Shown: positions 20,841 to 30,047, counted from the first letter of the stretch. The stretch: 64,000 nucleotides of DNA from Calothrix sp. NIES-2100 (GCF_002368195.1 NZ_AP018178.1:1062238-1126237), one strand, 5' to 3'. Program-made: numbers and translations. The notes: generated by a model not told the origin, from the letters alone.

Positions 20841-21920
20841 ATGTGGCCTAAAACAGAACTGATAGATTTGCTCAAAATCGCGCATCCAATAATTCAGGCT
20901 CCGATGGCTGGCGCTTCCACACCTGAGTTGGTTGCAGCTGTTTCTAATGCAGGAGGTCTTGGCTCCTATGGTGGTGCGGCCACCGCACCAGCCAAACTTC
21001 GCTCCATTATCAGGCAAATTCGAGAGCTGACAGACAAACCCTTTGCAGTTAATTTGTTTGCCCCAGCAGTTGAAGCGTATCAACTTACACCTGAGCAGCA
21101 AACACCGATGTCTGAGCTATTAACAAAATGGCACAACGAACTTGATGCCTGACCTGTGCCCGAACCAATACCGATACTAGGGCCATTTGTTGATCAATTT
21201 ACTGTCCTGCTTGAGGAGAAAATACCTGTATTTAGTTTCCACTTTGGACCTGCGCCAATTGAGGCAATTCGGGAGATACACGCTATAGGCTCAATTGTGT
21301 TAGCTACTGCAACAACAACTAATGAAGCAAAAACTCTAGTCGAAGCAGGAGTTGATGTCATCATAGCCCAGGGCTTTGAAGCTGGAGGTCATCGTGGTAC
21401 TTTTGCGGTATCTTATGAACATGGATTGATTGGAACAGCAGCGTTAGTGCCGCAAATAGCTGATGCAGTATCGGTTCCGGTCGTTGCGGCGGGCGGAATC
21501 ATGGATGCTCGTGGAATCGTTGCTGCATTTGCACTTGGGGCGAGCGGGGTACAGATGGGAACCGCTTTTCTCGCCTGTCCTGAGAACAATATCCCAGAAG
21601 TCTATAGGCAGGCTGTACTCAAGTGTAAGGACGAAGACACGGTTATTACTGAAGTATTTTCCGGCAAACCCGCCAGAGCAATCCGAAATCGATTTATACG
21701 TGAAATGGAAAATAACAGAGATAAAGTACTGCCATTCCCAGCTCAGATGTCTATAGGGCGGTTTTTATATCAGACTTCTGCTCAACAATCAAGTCCCGAT
21801 TTTGCCAGTATGTGGGCAGGACAGGGAGCAGCATTAGCCGAAGCTCTCCCGGCAGGTGAACTGATCGAAAAAATTATACAAGAATTTCTTGCCGTAACTG
21901 CTTCTTTACAACTCAAATAA
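20841..21920 (+). pseudogene. nitronate monooxygenase interrupted by an in-frame TGA
   Basis: A single frame of 360 codons encodes an FMN-dependent nitronate monooxygenase (2-nitropropane dioxygenase), which oxidises toxic alkyl nitronates. Visible parts are HPIIQAPMAG (start), AGGLGSYGG, the catalytic-His segment AQGFEAGGHRGTF and phosphate-binding VVAAGGIMDARGI...GASGVQMGTAFL. A TGA at 21150-21152, after NELDA, divides it; the next codons (GTG 21156, MPEPIPILGPF) continue in the same frame with full similarity. One base change would restore it. Reinitiation at 21156 would yield a protein lacking the N-terminal FMN-site residues. Confidence 0.85.
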
Positions 21921-21976
21921 ACAGATAGCCAATTCAATTAAAGCAAGTTGAGTTAAATCCAATTGGAAAAAGAGAA

Positions 21977-22171
21977 ATGTCCGAGAAAATCAACCATCAA
22001 CGCCGCCGCTTTTTGGGCGCTGCGGCTATGACCATTGCGACTACACAGCTAGGTATATTCGGTTCTGCGATCGCACAATCGAGCAAAACAAAACCAGCAG
22101 TTTTATCCATGATGAAGTCGGGGACAAACACGTCGTTCGGCTCACTGAGGCATCATGTAAAAATAACTTGA
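21977..22171 (+). pseudogene. second copy of the Tat leader, truncated by an insertion element
   Basis: Residues 1-36 (KINHQRRRFLGAAAMTIATT, then FGSAIAQSSK) are nearly the same as the leader of the epoxide-hydrolase fragment at 15162, and upstream sequence (gagttaaatccaatt) is shared too. After SSK the sequence diverges (TKPAVLSMMKSGT) and runs into the 23-bp terminal repeat at 22155. No mature domain is left. Confidence 0.75.
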
Positions 22172-22177
22172 ACAATT
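22155..22177 (+). repeat. left 23-bp terminal inverted repeat
   Basis: It reads atgtaaaaataacttg then aacaatt and is the exact complement of 24942-24964. It overlaps the end of the truncated Tat-leader frame. Confidence 0.85.
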
Positions 22178-22362
22178 TACCGAATAGTTAGATCATCAGA
22201 ATGTAACCGAATTAAAGGCTTAGATCCCATCTTCCGCACCCAGAACTGTCACACCCCAAAGAACCGGATATATATAGTACATAAGAACTAGCTTCTACTA
22301 GAGCTTATTCCAGCTAAATAAGAATAACTTCTATTAAGTTCAGATATCCGTGTAGCAGGAAA

Positions 22363-22381
22363 AAATAATAATCATTCTCAT
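22363..22381 (+). promoter_or_regulatory. possible Fur box
   Basis: The sequence aataataatcattctcat resembles the Fur hexamer array (GATAAT-GATAAT-CATTATC type). No intact iron gene follows; it may be the remnant of an upstream region separated from its gene by the insertion elements. Confidence 0.3.
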
Positions 22382-22393
22382 ATGGGGGGGGGT

Positions 22394-22432
22394 AGGAAAG
22401 GAGAGGCTGCCATTGGCAGCCTCTCCTTTCCT
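22394..22432 (+). terminator. perfect 18-bp stem hairpin
   Basis: The arms aggaaaggagaggctgcc and ggcagcctctcctttcct pair perfectly around a 3-base att loop, and tcatgttttttaatt follows. This is an excellent rho-independent terminator shape on the plus strand. The gene it once terminated is not recognisable. Confidence 0.7.
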
Positions 22433-22567
22433 CATGTTTTTTAATTCAATAATGATTCAATTTTCGGGTGGATAGAGGTATTTGTATAAGCAACTGAAAT
22501 TTATCGCACAAAGGCTGTCTAAAAATGTGAAAATTTTAACTGATATGGTTTTGGTTACTTTCCAATA

Positions 22568-23983
22568 ATGTTGAATATCAAAGATATTGAAATCAAGAAT
22601 ATTGACCATTTGGGTATAGTGGCAGGAATCGTAGACTCAATTGGTTTGGTGTCAATAATTAATAATTTAATCGGGTCAGAAGCCGGAGAAAAAGTTAGTG
22701 CTGGACATGTAGTAAAAGCAATGATTTTAAATGGATTGGGGATGGTTTCAAAACCATTATATATGTTTCCAAAGTTTTTTGAATCGATAGCTTGCGAGCA
22801 TTTAATTGGAGCCGGAGTCAAACCAGAATATCTGAACGACGATAAACTCGGCAGAGTGATGGATAAATTATTCCTCAAAGGTCTAGATACAATATTTTTA
22901 GCAATTAGTTTAAATGTGGTGAAAAAATTTGAAATATCTTTAGCGTCATCGCATTTAGACTCATCATCATTTCATCTACATGGAGAATATAAAACTAGTT
23001 TGCCAGAGGTGATATTTCCAAAAATTGGTAATATTCAGTTTCCCGAAGAATCAGAGATAAAATCACCGGAAGCTATAAAAATTACATATGGTTATTCTCG
23101 TGACCATAGACCAGATTTAAAACAATTTATTATGGAATTGGTATGCTCAGGAGATGGAGATATACCAATATTTTTGAAAGCAGCATCCGGAAACCAAGCT
23201 GACTCAGCATGTTTTGGAGCAATTGCCGTGTCATATCTCAATCAAATAAAAGTCGATAGTTTGATAGTGGCAGATTGTGCATTATATACAGAAGAAAATA
23301 TCAAATTAATGTCTAATATTAAGTGGTTGTCTCGAGTGCCTTTAACTCTAAAATTAGCAAAATACTTAGTCACCACCTTACCAGAATCAGAATTCATTAA
23401 AAGTGAACTAGATGGATATTCATATGTTGAGAAAAAAGTCAGCTACGCAGGCATAGAGCAAAGATGGTTGGTAGTACAAAGTCATGCCAGAGAAAATCAG
23501 ACTTACATAAATTATCACAAACTATTGAAAAAAATCTCTCTAGTTCCAAAGCCAAGTTAAAAATCTTGTCACAAGAGAAGTTTGCATGTTCATCTGATGC
23601 GATGAAGGCATTATCAAAAATATCTAAACAATTTAAACACCATCAAATAGACAAAATTGAAATCACTGAAAAAACACCAGATGCCAAAGAGCAAAGGACA
23701 GACAACTATTATCAAATTTCAGCAACTGTTTTACAAAATAACAATGCAATTGCTCTCGAAACCAAAAGTGCTGGGCGTTTTATTATTGCCACAAATGTCT
23801 TAGAATCCCAGCAACTTGACAATGATAAAATAATTAAAGAATACAAAGCACAGCAATCATGTGAAAGAGGATTTGGTTTTTTGAAAGACCCATTGTTTTT
23901 TACAGATAGTATTTTCATTAAAAGCCCCGAAAGAATAGAAGCATTGGCTATGATAATGGGGTTATGCTTACTAGTCTACACAC
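22568..23983 (+). pseudogene. IS1634-family transposase, frameshifted and 3'-truncated
   Basis: ATG 22568 begins with the DUF4277-like N-terminal region of IS1634 transposases (IKNIDHLGIVAGIVDSIGLV). DDE regions follow (ASSHLDSSSFHLHGEY, DSLIVADCALYTEEN). Around 23500, at an AAAA run, coding moves to another frame (KSDLHKLSQTIEKNLSSSKA) and continues through QQSCERGFGFLKDPLFFTDS, the conserved C-terminal Glu region. It ends at GLCLLVYT, where typical members continue for another ~50-100 residues, because it is joined there to the ISAzo13 remnant. Inactive. Confidence 0.82.
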
Positions 23984-24943
23984 AGACGCGATGCTGTTAT
24001 CAGATTTAGAATCGCTGATTGAACCAGTGAAGCTGGGAGATCCAGAATCGCCTCTAAAATGGACTTCTAAAAGTGTAGTGAAACTAGCTGCGGCATTAAA
24101 TATTGGCGGACATAGGACTAGTCCTAAAAGTGTTTACAACTTACTTGAATCGCTGGGCTACAGCTTACAATCAAATCGTAAAACCCGTGATGGCTCGTCT
24201 CATCCAGATAGGGACGACCAATTTTTACATATTTCCAAGCAAGTCTTGCACTTTCAATCCCAGAACGAACCCGTAATTTCAGTTGATACCAAAAAAAAAG
24301 AATTAATTGGAGATTTTAAAAATTCTGGAACCGAGTGGTGTGAGAAGGAACGGCCAATTGAGGTGAAGATGCATGATTTTGTTGACCCTAAATTGGGCAA
24401 AGCAATTCCCTACGGAATTTATGATTTAACCTCAAATCAAGGATGGGTGAATGTTGGCATCCACCACGATACAGCAGAGTTTGCAGCCCTTGTCTATTCG
24501 TCATTGGTGGTACTCAATGGGAAAAGAAGTTTATCCAAAAAGCCAGCATATAATGATTACGGCTGATTGTGGTGGTAGCAATAGTTATCGCTCACGCCAA
24601 AAGGAAATTAAAGCTACAAGAATTAGCAACTGAAACTGGTAAAACTATTCATGTGTGCCATTTTCCTCCAGGCACAAGTAAATGGAATAAGATTGAGCAT
24701 CGCTTGTTTTGTCACATTACCCAAAACTGGCGAGGCAGACCATTGACCAGCTTACAAGTTGTGATTAATTTAATTCGCAATACTACCACCACACAAGGAT
24801 TAGAAGTTGAGGCTAGATTAGATTTAAATTCCTACAAAACGGGAATCAAAGTTACAGACCAAGAGCTTGATACTATTGCAATCGAACGAAATTCTTTTCA
24901 TGGTGAGTGGAACTATATTATCAAACCCAAAGTAGGCACTTAA
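23984..24943 (+). pseudogene. ISAzo13-family transposase, N-terminally deleted and frameshifted
   Basis: The sequence starts mid-protein with DAMLLSDLESLIEPV, GDPESPLKWTSKSVVKLA and SLGYSLQSNRKT. It continues through EPVISVDTKKKELIGDFKN, then needs two frame changes near 24545 and 24605 (MITADCGGSNSYRS; LQELATETGKTIHVCHFPPG) before TSKWNKIEHRLFCHITQNW. These blocks are characteristic of ISAzo13 transposases. The first ~120 residues are missing. It ends just before the right terminal repeat. Confidence 0.83.
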
Positions 24944-24964
24944 TTGTTCAAGTTATTTTTACAT
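24942..24964 (-). repeat. right 23-bp terminal inverted repeat
   Basis: Exact complement of 22155-22177. It lies immediately after the ISAzo13-type transposase stop, as expected for that element's right end. Confidence 0.85.
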
Positions 24965-25063
24965 AACTCCTAATAACGTAGCGTGGACACGGTGTACATT
25001 TCATCTTAATCTGCGAACCCACAAAATTGAACGGGACTAAGTAACCACGCAAAATTAATTACA

Positions 25064-25116
25064 GTCATTGCGAGGGAAGCAATCCCAACGTCTGCGATTG
25101 CTTCCCTCGCAATGAC
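25064..25116. repeat. perfect 21-bp inverted repeat of a dispersed Nostoc-type palindrome
   Basis: The arms begin gtcattgcgagggaagcaat and match exactly in inverted orientation around an 11-base centre. Palindromes containing gattgcttccctcgcaatg occur many times in Nostoc-like genomes. It lies downstream of the chitinase gene, between convergent units, and could also act as an RNA hairpin. Confidence 0.75.
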
Positions 25117-25244
25117 ATTATGTAATTAGTTATGTTTAATTAATTACTTGTGATTCGATACATCTGTGCAGAAAATGCAAAACTCTCTCCCCTGCTCCCC
25201 TGCGACCTTAATGATAAGTCTTTTACCAGACACGATATGACTAC

Positions 25245-26066
25245 TTAGCAGTAAAGATTTTCGCCCGGTGAAACTCCCAACCTCTGGCAAAAATCCAGAT
25301 AAAAATTGATTCGATTTTGGGCTTGTTGTCTACCTTGTGGGGACGCATTCGGTCCACATTCGATGCCTCCATTGATAATGGAGATTGTCATACCGAAACC
25401 GGAGTTGCGGATAGCGTCGTGGCACGATGTCATCCAGAACCATAGGGCGGTCATGAAGGAAATAGCACTATCTGTTGAGACCAAATCAGGGTTATTGAGC
25501 AGATCGATACCAAGAGCTGCCCCACATGTAGCATAGTTGTAGTTCCACGACAACTGGATCGGCCCACGGCCGTGATAGGTTTTACCCTGCACACACGGAT
25601 AGTTTGTGGGATCGCAGTAGCTACCCCATACTGCTGTGTTCAGTTCATCAATGTATTGTAAAAAACCCGTCTCTTGGGTAACATTTGCCAGGAATGCAGC
25701 CGCCTCACGTCTGCATTGTTCGTCAGATCCTTCATTGCAGAAGCTAGGGTATTTCTGCGTGGCGGTCACCAGACCGTCGTAGGAGTAAAAACCGTTTCGG
25801 TTTGGGAATAGAGCCTCGAAGGTTTGGCGCGATACAATACCTGCGAAACCATTGCCCGATGGAGTTGGGGGAGGAGGAGTAGACCCGTTAGGAATACAGA
25901 TTTCCTGACCTACCTGTAAATTCGAGGCATCCACGTCTGTCAAGGGAGTGCCATCTGGTTTTTTGATTTCACTCCAACGGTTACCATCACTTAATTGTTG
26001 TTCGGCAATAATAAAAAGCGTGTCTCCTGGTTTAACAATGTATGAATTACCGGCTGTACAAGACAT
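25245..26066 (-). CDS. LysM-GH19 chitinase-like protein
   Basis: The product has 273 residues. Residues 7-59 are a LysM domain (YIVKPGDTLFIIAEQQLSDG...LQVGQEICIP) that binds GlcNAc polymers. A Pro-rich linker follows, and residues ~74-273 are a GH19 hydrolase with catalytic Glu132 (VTQETGF) and Glu141 (IDELN), plus GKTYHGRGPIQLSWNYNY. It hydrolyses chitin or, less likely, peptidoglycan glycans. There is no signal peptide: the protein starts MSCTAGNSY with no hydrophobic core. It ends a four-gene minus-strand cluster; the leader (ggagttgattt-ATG) and LysM are duplicated in the gene upstream. Confidence 0.93.
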   Translation of the reverse strand: MSCTAGNSYIVKPGDTLFIIAEQQLSDGNRWSEIKKPDGTPLTDVDASNLQVGQEICIPNGSTPPPPTPSGNGFAGIVSRQTFEALFPNRNGFYSYDGLVTATQKYPSFCNEGSDEQCRREAAAFLANVTQETGFLQYIDELNTAVWGSYCDPTNYPCVQGKTYHGRGPIQLSWNYNYATCGAALGIDLLNNPDLVSTDSAISFMTALWFWMTSCHDAIRNSGFGMTISIINGGIECGPNASPQGRQQAQNRINFYLDFCQRLGVSPGENLYC

Positions 26067-26088
26067 AAATCAACTCCAAAAAATGAAA

Positions 26089-26637
26089 TTACAAAATTGC
26101 TGTGACAGACTGTACACCTAGATTGATTGCTTCTTGAACGGTATCAACAAAGATGTCAATCTTATTACCTATAATTGCCGTACCTATATCTAGAGCAGCG
26201 GCAGGAACTTGCTTGCCATCCCAAAGCACCAAGGTAAAATTTGTTAACAGGGGAATTACATTAGGGTCTACTGCACACTGTAAACGCCCAACGCTCTGAC
26301 CTTGGCATTGTGATTGCAATTGACCTGCAAGTGCCGCTTGCAATGTTACCCCATGCACGCCGGATGCAGGCAGATGGCAATTCGTCTCCTCCATACTGTA
26401 AAATCTGGCTTCTAGAGCTATTTGGTTACCGGAGGGAGGAAGAGGAAAAGGAGTAGACCCTGGAATACAAATTTCCTGACCTACTTGCAAATTAGCAGCA
26501 TCTGTGTATGTAAATGGGGTACCATCTGGTTTGAGAATCTCACGCCAGTGCTCACCATCACCCAATTGTTGTTGGGCAATGATAAAAAGCGTGTCTCCTG
26601 ACTTGATAATGTAGGAATTACCGAGTGTACAAGACAT
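26089..26637 (-). CDS. LysM protein with C-terminal 3D (double-psi barrel) domain
   Basis: The product has 182 residues. The N-terminal LysM (YIIKSGDTLFIIAQQQLGDG...LQVGQEICIP) is a close copy of the chitinase LysM, down to the MSCT start and the identical ggagttgattt ribosome-binding leader. The C-terminus (VPAAALDIGTAIIGNKIDIF, then VDTVQEAINLG) matches the 3D domain of MltA/YocH-type murein hydrolases or expansin-like proteins. Residues between are unassigned. No signal peptide is visible. It lies 22 bp upstream of the chitinase gene, so the two are probably co-transcribed. Confidence 0.8.
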   Translation of the reverse strand: MSCTLGNSYIIKSGDTLFIIAQQQLGDGEHWREILKPDGTPFTYTDAANLQVGQEICIPGSTPFPLPPSGNQIALEARFYSMEETNCHLPASGVHGVTLQAALAGQLQSQCQGQSVGRLQCAVDPNVIPLLTNFTLVLWDGKQVPAAALDIGTAIIGNKIDIFVDTVQEAINLGVQSVTAIL

Positions 26638-26788
26638 AAATCAACTCCAAACAAATACTTTCAGGTATTAATCGCAACAACTGCTTTTTTGTCTGCTTAA
26701 CATATAGCGATTCTCAAATGAGTTGAGAGCGATCGCGTCTTTTACTTACTATCGCTTCATCTGCACTGAAATCAAGCCTTCTGCCAGT

Positions 26789-28597
26789 TTATGATGTTGC
26801 TACCGGAGCATAAATCGGTTTTGGATAAGGATCGGGGCAGATTGGTGTTTGGGCGATCCAATCACCGTTACCACCGCCATCAGTGATGACAAAGTCTGTT
26901 CGGCAGTTTAAAATACCGCCATGTCCCAGACCTGTGGCTGTTGTATTACTAATTGTTACCCCACCCGCACAACGGATTTCCATCGCGTAAGTACCAGCGC
27001 CGATAATGGAGTTGCGGTTGAAGGTTACATTGGTAATGCTGCTGCCAATGAAATGAATCGCTTCATAATTGCTGTCGATGATTTGGTTATCTTCGACATT
27101 GATAGCGCCCGTCATTTCTGCATCAAGCGCGTAGAACCACAGCGCACCCGTGCCGAAGTTCCAGCTATTGTAGTAATCCTGTGAACCGGCGCGGACAATT
27201 ACGTTGCGGGCAATTACCGTTGTGCCGCTGATTGGGCGAATTCCGGGGAAGCGGTTGCCAACGTGGACACCACCCCCTTCAGCCTGCTGGTCAGCGATGT
27301 AGTTGTCGGTGACGACGTTGGATTCACCCCCATAAATGGCGATTCCGTTTGCTAGCACTGGTATTTCAACGCGGTTGAACGAGAAGGTGTTGAAACCGCC
27401 ACCTCCTTCGTTCCACATTGCGAGGGCGTCATCGCCTGTGTTGCGAAAAAATGACTGTGTAACGGTGGAATTGGTGACCTGTCTGTGGAAGTTGATCCCG
27501 TCTGCTTGCTGATTGCGGATTCGGACATTTTTGATTGTCAGCTTGTCAAAAGGCCCGTCCAGCCACATACCACACTTGTTATGCTCGATCCATAGGTTCG
27601 TAAACGTCGAGTTCGAGTAGGCGCCGCCGATACCGTTGAGTTGGTCGTTATCAACGCGCTGGGTAACCTCGCCCCAAATTGCAAAATCCGAAAAGTTGAC
27701 ATTTTGTGCGGATGTCCCTGTATTCCAAGGCCCCATAAGTCCGGCATTATTACCCGTCTGCGCCACAAAGTGAATCTTGGAATACCAGATACCCGCACCC
27801 TTGAGTGTTACATTGTCGCGTACCTGTAACCAAGTGCTAATTTTGTACTCGCCAGGTGGAATCCATAATCCCCGACGCTGACTTGATGATGCATCAAGCG
27901 CATTTTGGAAAGCAGTAGTGGAATCCTGTACACCGGACGGATCTGCACCAAAATCAGCGGTCAGCGAGAGATATCCCTCTGGCATTGCATAAGCAGGTGC
28001 TACTTGCTCAAAATCAATTAGATCGATGATGTACCAGGATGCGGTACTATTTGACTCCACCATCAGCCGAACCTTGTCGCCCGCAGACATTTGTGGTGTT
28101 AGCCGATTCACCTCATCATAAAAGTGATGCGGTCTGATGTCGCCCGGATTGTTGTTGAATGGATAAGTACCATAAATCCAACTGTATTTCGATGTCAAGA
28201 TTAAGTCGGGGTGTTTTTTACCGTTAATGTATAAGCCAATAGGTGTTGTTAGCCCTGCACCATCGGCTGAGTCAGGAATGGCGTAACGGACGACGATTGA
28301 GTTTGCATCGCGTGGTACGGTGAACTCGATATATTGCCCTACGGTATCGAGTTTCAGGGCGCGACGTTCAATTGCTTCATTTGCCAACCCTGGATAGGTA
28401 CGGTCATTGCGTCCATCAATTACCGTGCCGTTATGGTCGGCATTTTCAGCTTGAATTTCATCATAGGGTATGGTGATGACCCCTGCGGTGGCTGGTGCAA
28501 CGTTGTCGATCGATGAAAATTTCATGATGTCTTGCTGATTGAGTAGGTTTGTCGAACTATCCGGGATGGAATGTTTACAGTCCTTTGAACTGGCCAT
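26789..28597 (-). CDS. GH87-like alpha-1,3-glucanase (mycodextranase) candidate
   Basis: The product has 602 residues. Residues ~45-215 form a carbohydrate-binding-like beta-sandwich (IQAENADHNGTVIDGRNDRT, YIEFTVPRDANSIVVRYAIPD). Residues ~225-590 form a right-handed parallel beta-helix beginning LSLTADFGADPSGVQDSTTA with a RNTGDDALAMWNEG acidic cluster. This is the architecture of GH87 alpha-1,3-glucanases/mycodextranases. No signal peptide is seen at either ATG 28597 or ATG 28525 (MKFSSIDN). The start overlaps the GH26 stop by 23 bp, indicating translational coupling. A pectate-lyase-like enzyme is the alternative. Confidence 0.8.
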   Translation of the reverse strand: MASSKDCKHSIPDSSTNLLNQQDIMKFSSIDNVAPATAGVITIPYDEIQAENADHNGTVIDGRNDRTYPGLANEAIERRALKLDTVGQYIEFTVPRDANSIVVRYAIPDSADGAGLTTPIGLYINGKKHPDLILTSKYSWIYGTYPFNNNPGDIRPHHFYDEVNRLTPQMSAGDKVRLMVESNSTASWYIIDLIDFEQVAPAYAMPEGYLSLTADFGADPSGVQDSTTAFQNALDASSSQRRGLWIPPGEYKISTWLQVRDNVTLKGAGIWYSKIHFVAQTGNNAGLMGPWNTGTSAQNVNFSDFAIWGEVTQRVDNDQLNGIGGAYSNSTFTNLWIEHNKCGMWLDGPFDKLTIKNVRIRNQQADGINFHRQVTNSTVTQSFFRNTGDDALAMWNEGGGGFNTFSFNRVEIPVLANGIAIYGGESNVVTDNYIADQQAEGGGVHVGNRFPGIRPISGTTVIARNVIVRAGSQDYYNSWNFGTGALWFYALDAEMTGAINVEDNQIIDSNYEAIHFIGSSITNVTFNRNSIIGAGTYAMEIRCAGGVTISNTTATGLGHGGILNCRTDFVITDGGGNGDWIAQTPICPDPYPKPIYAPVATS

Positions 28598-30047
28598 CTG
28601 TTATTCGTTGGGAACTGTTGTTGCCTGGGATAATGTAGTCTTCACCGACTCGTGCCTTGTAGTTAGAGTAGACCTGCTGGACGGCGGAGCCTATGGTATA
28701 GGTACTGTTGCCGCGAGATCCGCCAAAAATAGCCCAGTCAGTCTCTTTATCAATGTTGAAGTAACAAAGCATTTTGATTTGGGGTTTGACCGAGAGGTAG
28801 TCGAACATTTCAACAATCCACTGACCTTTGGCGCCAACATTGTTGCTGCCGTAGTTATCACTAGTTGTGCCCCACTCTGGAATTGCTATCGGCTTGCCGT
28901 AGCCTGTGAGCCTGTTAATCATGTCGTCTAGCAGTGCGACGGGAGGTGTCCAGTTTGACCAAGACGGGCCAGTGCCCCAGTTGTAAGCGTCAATGCCAAC
29001 CCAATCAACGTAGGCATCGCCCGGCCAGTAAGACTCAGCCTTGTTGAGCGGGCTGCCTACATCGGTATTCATGGGTGTCCAGAGCCACTGCAAATGATTA
29101 CTGTCGATGCCTTTATTTTTGAAAACTGTCCAAACATGCTGCCACATATTGATATAATCTGTGGGCGTGTTCTGGGAGTTTTTATAGCTGGCAGACCAGG
29201 GATACCAGTCGCCGTTCATCTCATGGGCAAATCGCAGGTAAACTCGACGGTCATCAGCATCGCCGTATACACCGCCAGAACCTGCCAGGAAGCTCTTCAT
29301 GGAGTCAGCCCAATCGTTCAAATAGCTATCGTAGCTGCCGTTGGCGATTAGTGCATCAATATTCGCTGGTGCATAGCGATTTTTGTCATCGATGAAGACC
29401 TCCCATGTCACCAGAGGTACACTTCCACTATCCCAGATCTGATTCATCGTAGTGAAAGCCTGTTCCTTGTTGTTCGGGTCCCAGCTTGTGAACATGACCT
29501 GCACGGCGTGCTTTTTACCCAGCCAGGATTCTATGTCGTTGATATTAGCGTAGCCAGGGAAGCAACCCAAGAGCATATTGTTGCGCGGAGGGGTGCCTTG
29601 GTTGATTTCAAAGCCGCTGACTGTGGGCTGGTCGGCAGCACCTGGTGTGAAGTTCACTACAATCTGCCCCCTGGCATCTGAGGTCACTACAAATTCTTCA
29701 GCGATCGCCTTATTAATGCCGCCAGCTTGGGAGAAAATGTCATAATCCCATAGGACTTGGCTGCCGTTAATCGCAGCGTTAAATTTGCGCTTGCCAACCG
29801 AGTCCCAGAAGTGTTCGTTAAAGTGGAGCTTGACAGTATGGATGGCATTCGGAACCAGGTCTGTAAAGGTGTAGGTGAAGGTACCGTAGCGTTCAGTCTG
29901 ATAAACTTCCTGGTTTGCCGGGTAATAGACGCCTTTACTATCGACGGGAGTGTTGCTCGACGCGCTTTGACCGCCACTGTAGTAGGCATCCGCACCATAG
30001 ATTCCGATCGCCCCTCCACCAGCATTGATGCAAATTGAATCCACCAT
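28575..30047 (-). CDS. malectin-GH26 endo-mannanase-like protein
   Basis: The product has 490 residues. Residues 4-150 are a malectin/CBM57 domain (INAGGGAIGIYGADAYYSGG ... VSGFEINQG). Residues ~155-465 are a GH26 barrel with acid/base Glu276 (RFAHEMNGDWYPW) and nucleophile Glu391 (IPEWG), as in beta-mannanases and some beta-1,3-1,4-glucanases. It is the first gene of the hydrolase cluster, with a good aggagaatttt leader before ATG 30047. The protein begins MVDSICINAGG directly in the malectin fold, so there is no classical secretion signal. Confidence 0.9.
   Translation of the reverse strand: MVDSICINAGGGAIGIYGADAYYSGGQSASSNTPVDSKGVYYPANQEVYQTERYGTFTYTFTDLVPNAIHTVKLHFNEHFWDSVGKRKFNAAINGSQVLWDYDIFSQAGGINKAIAEEFVVTSDARGQIVVNFTPGAADQPTVSGFEINQGTPPRNNMLLGCFPGYANINDIESWLGKKHAVQVMFTSWDPNNKEQAFTTMNQIWDSGSVPLVTWEVFIDDKNRYAPANIDALIANGSYDSYLNDWADSMKSFLAGSGGVYGDADDRRVYLRFAHEMNGDWYPWSASYKNSQNTPTDYINMWQHVWTVFKNKGIDSNHLQWLWTPMNTDVGSPLNKAESYWPGDAYVDWVGIDAYNWGTGPSWSNWTPPVALLDDMINRLTGYGKPIAIPEWGTTSDNYGSNNVGAKGQWIVEMFDYLSVKPQIKMLCYFNIDKETDWAIFGGSRGNSTYTIGSAVQQVYSNYKARVGEDYIIPGNNSSQRITDGQFKGL

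Larger units (their letters stand above)
22155..24964 (+). mobile_element. broken composite of IS1634- and ISAzo13-type elements
   Basis: The outer boundaries are perfect 23-bp inverted repeats (22155-22177 and 24942-24964). Inside, from left to right, are about 220 bp of non-transposase sequence with a Fur-like site, a strong hairpin, an IS1634-type transposase that loses its C-terminus, and an ISAzo13-type transposase that lacks its N-terminus. I infer that an IS1634 element lay in or beside an ISAzo13 element and that a deletion joined the two genes near 23983. No target duplication is visible at the outer ends. Confidence 0.65.

Noticed and set aside
21150..21152. Selenocysteine codon in the nitronate monooxygenase
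   Set aside because: The family has no known selenoprotein members, no SECIS-like hairpin was evident and cyanobacteria generally lack the machinery.
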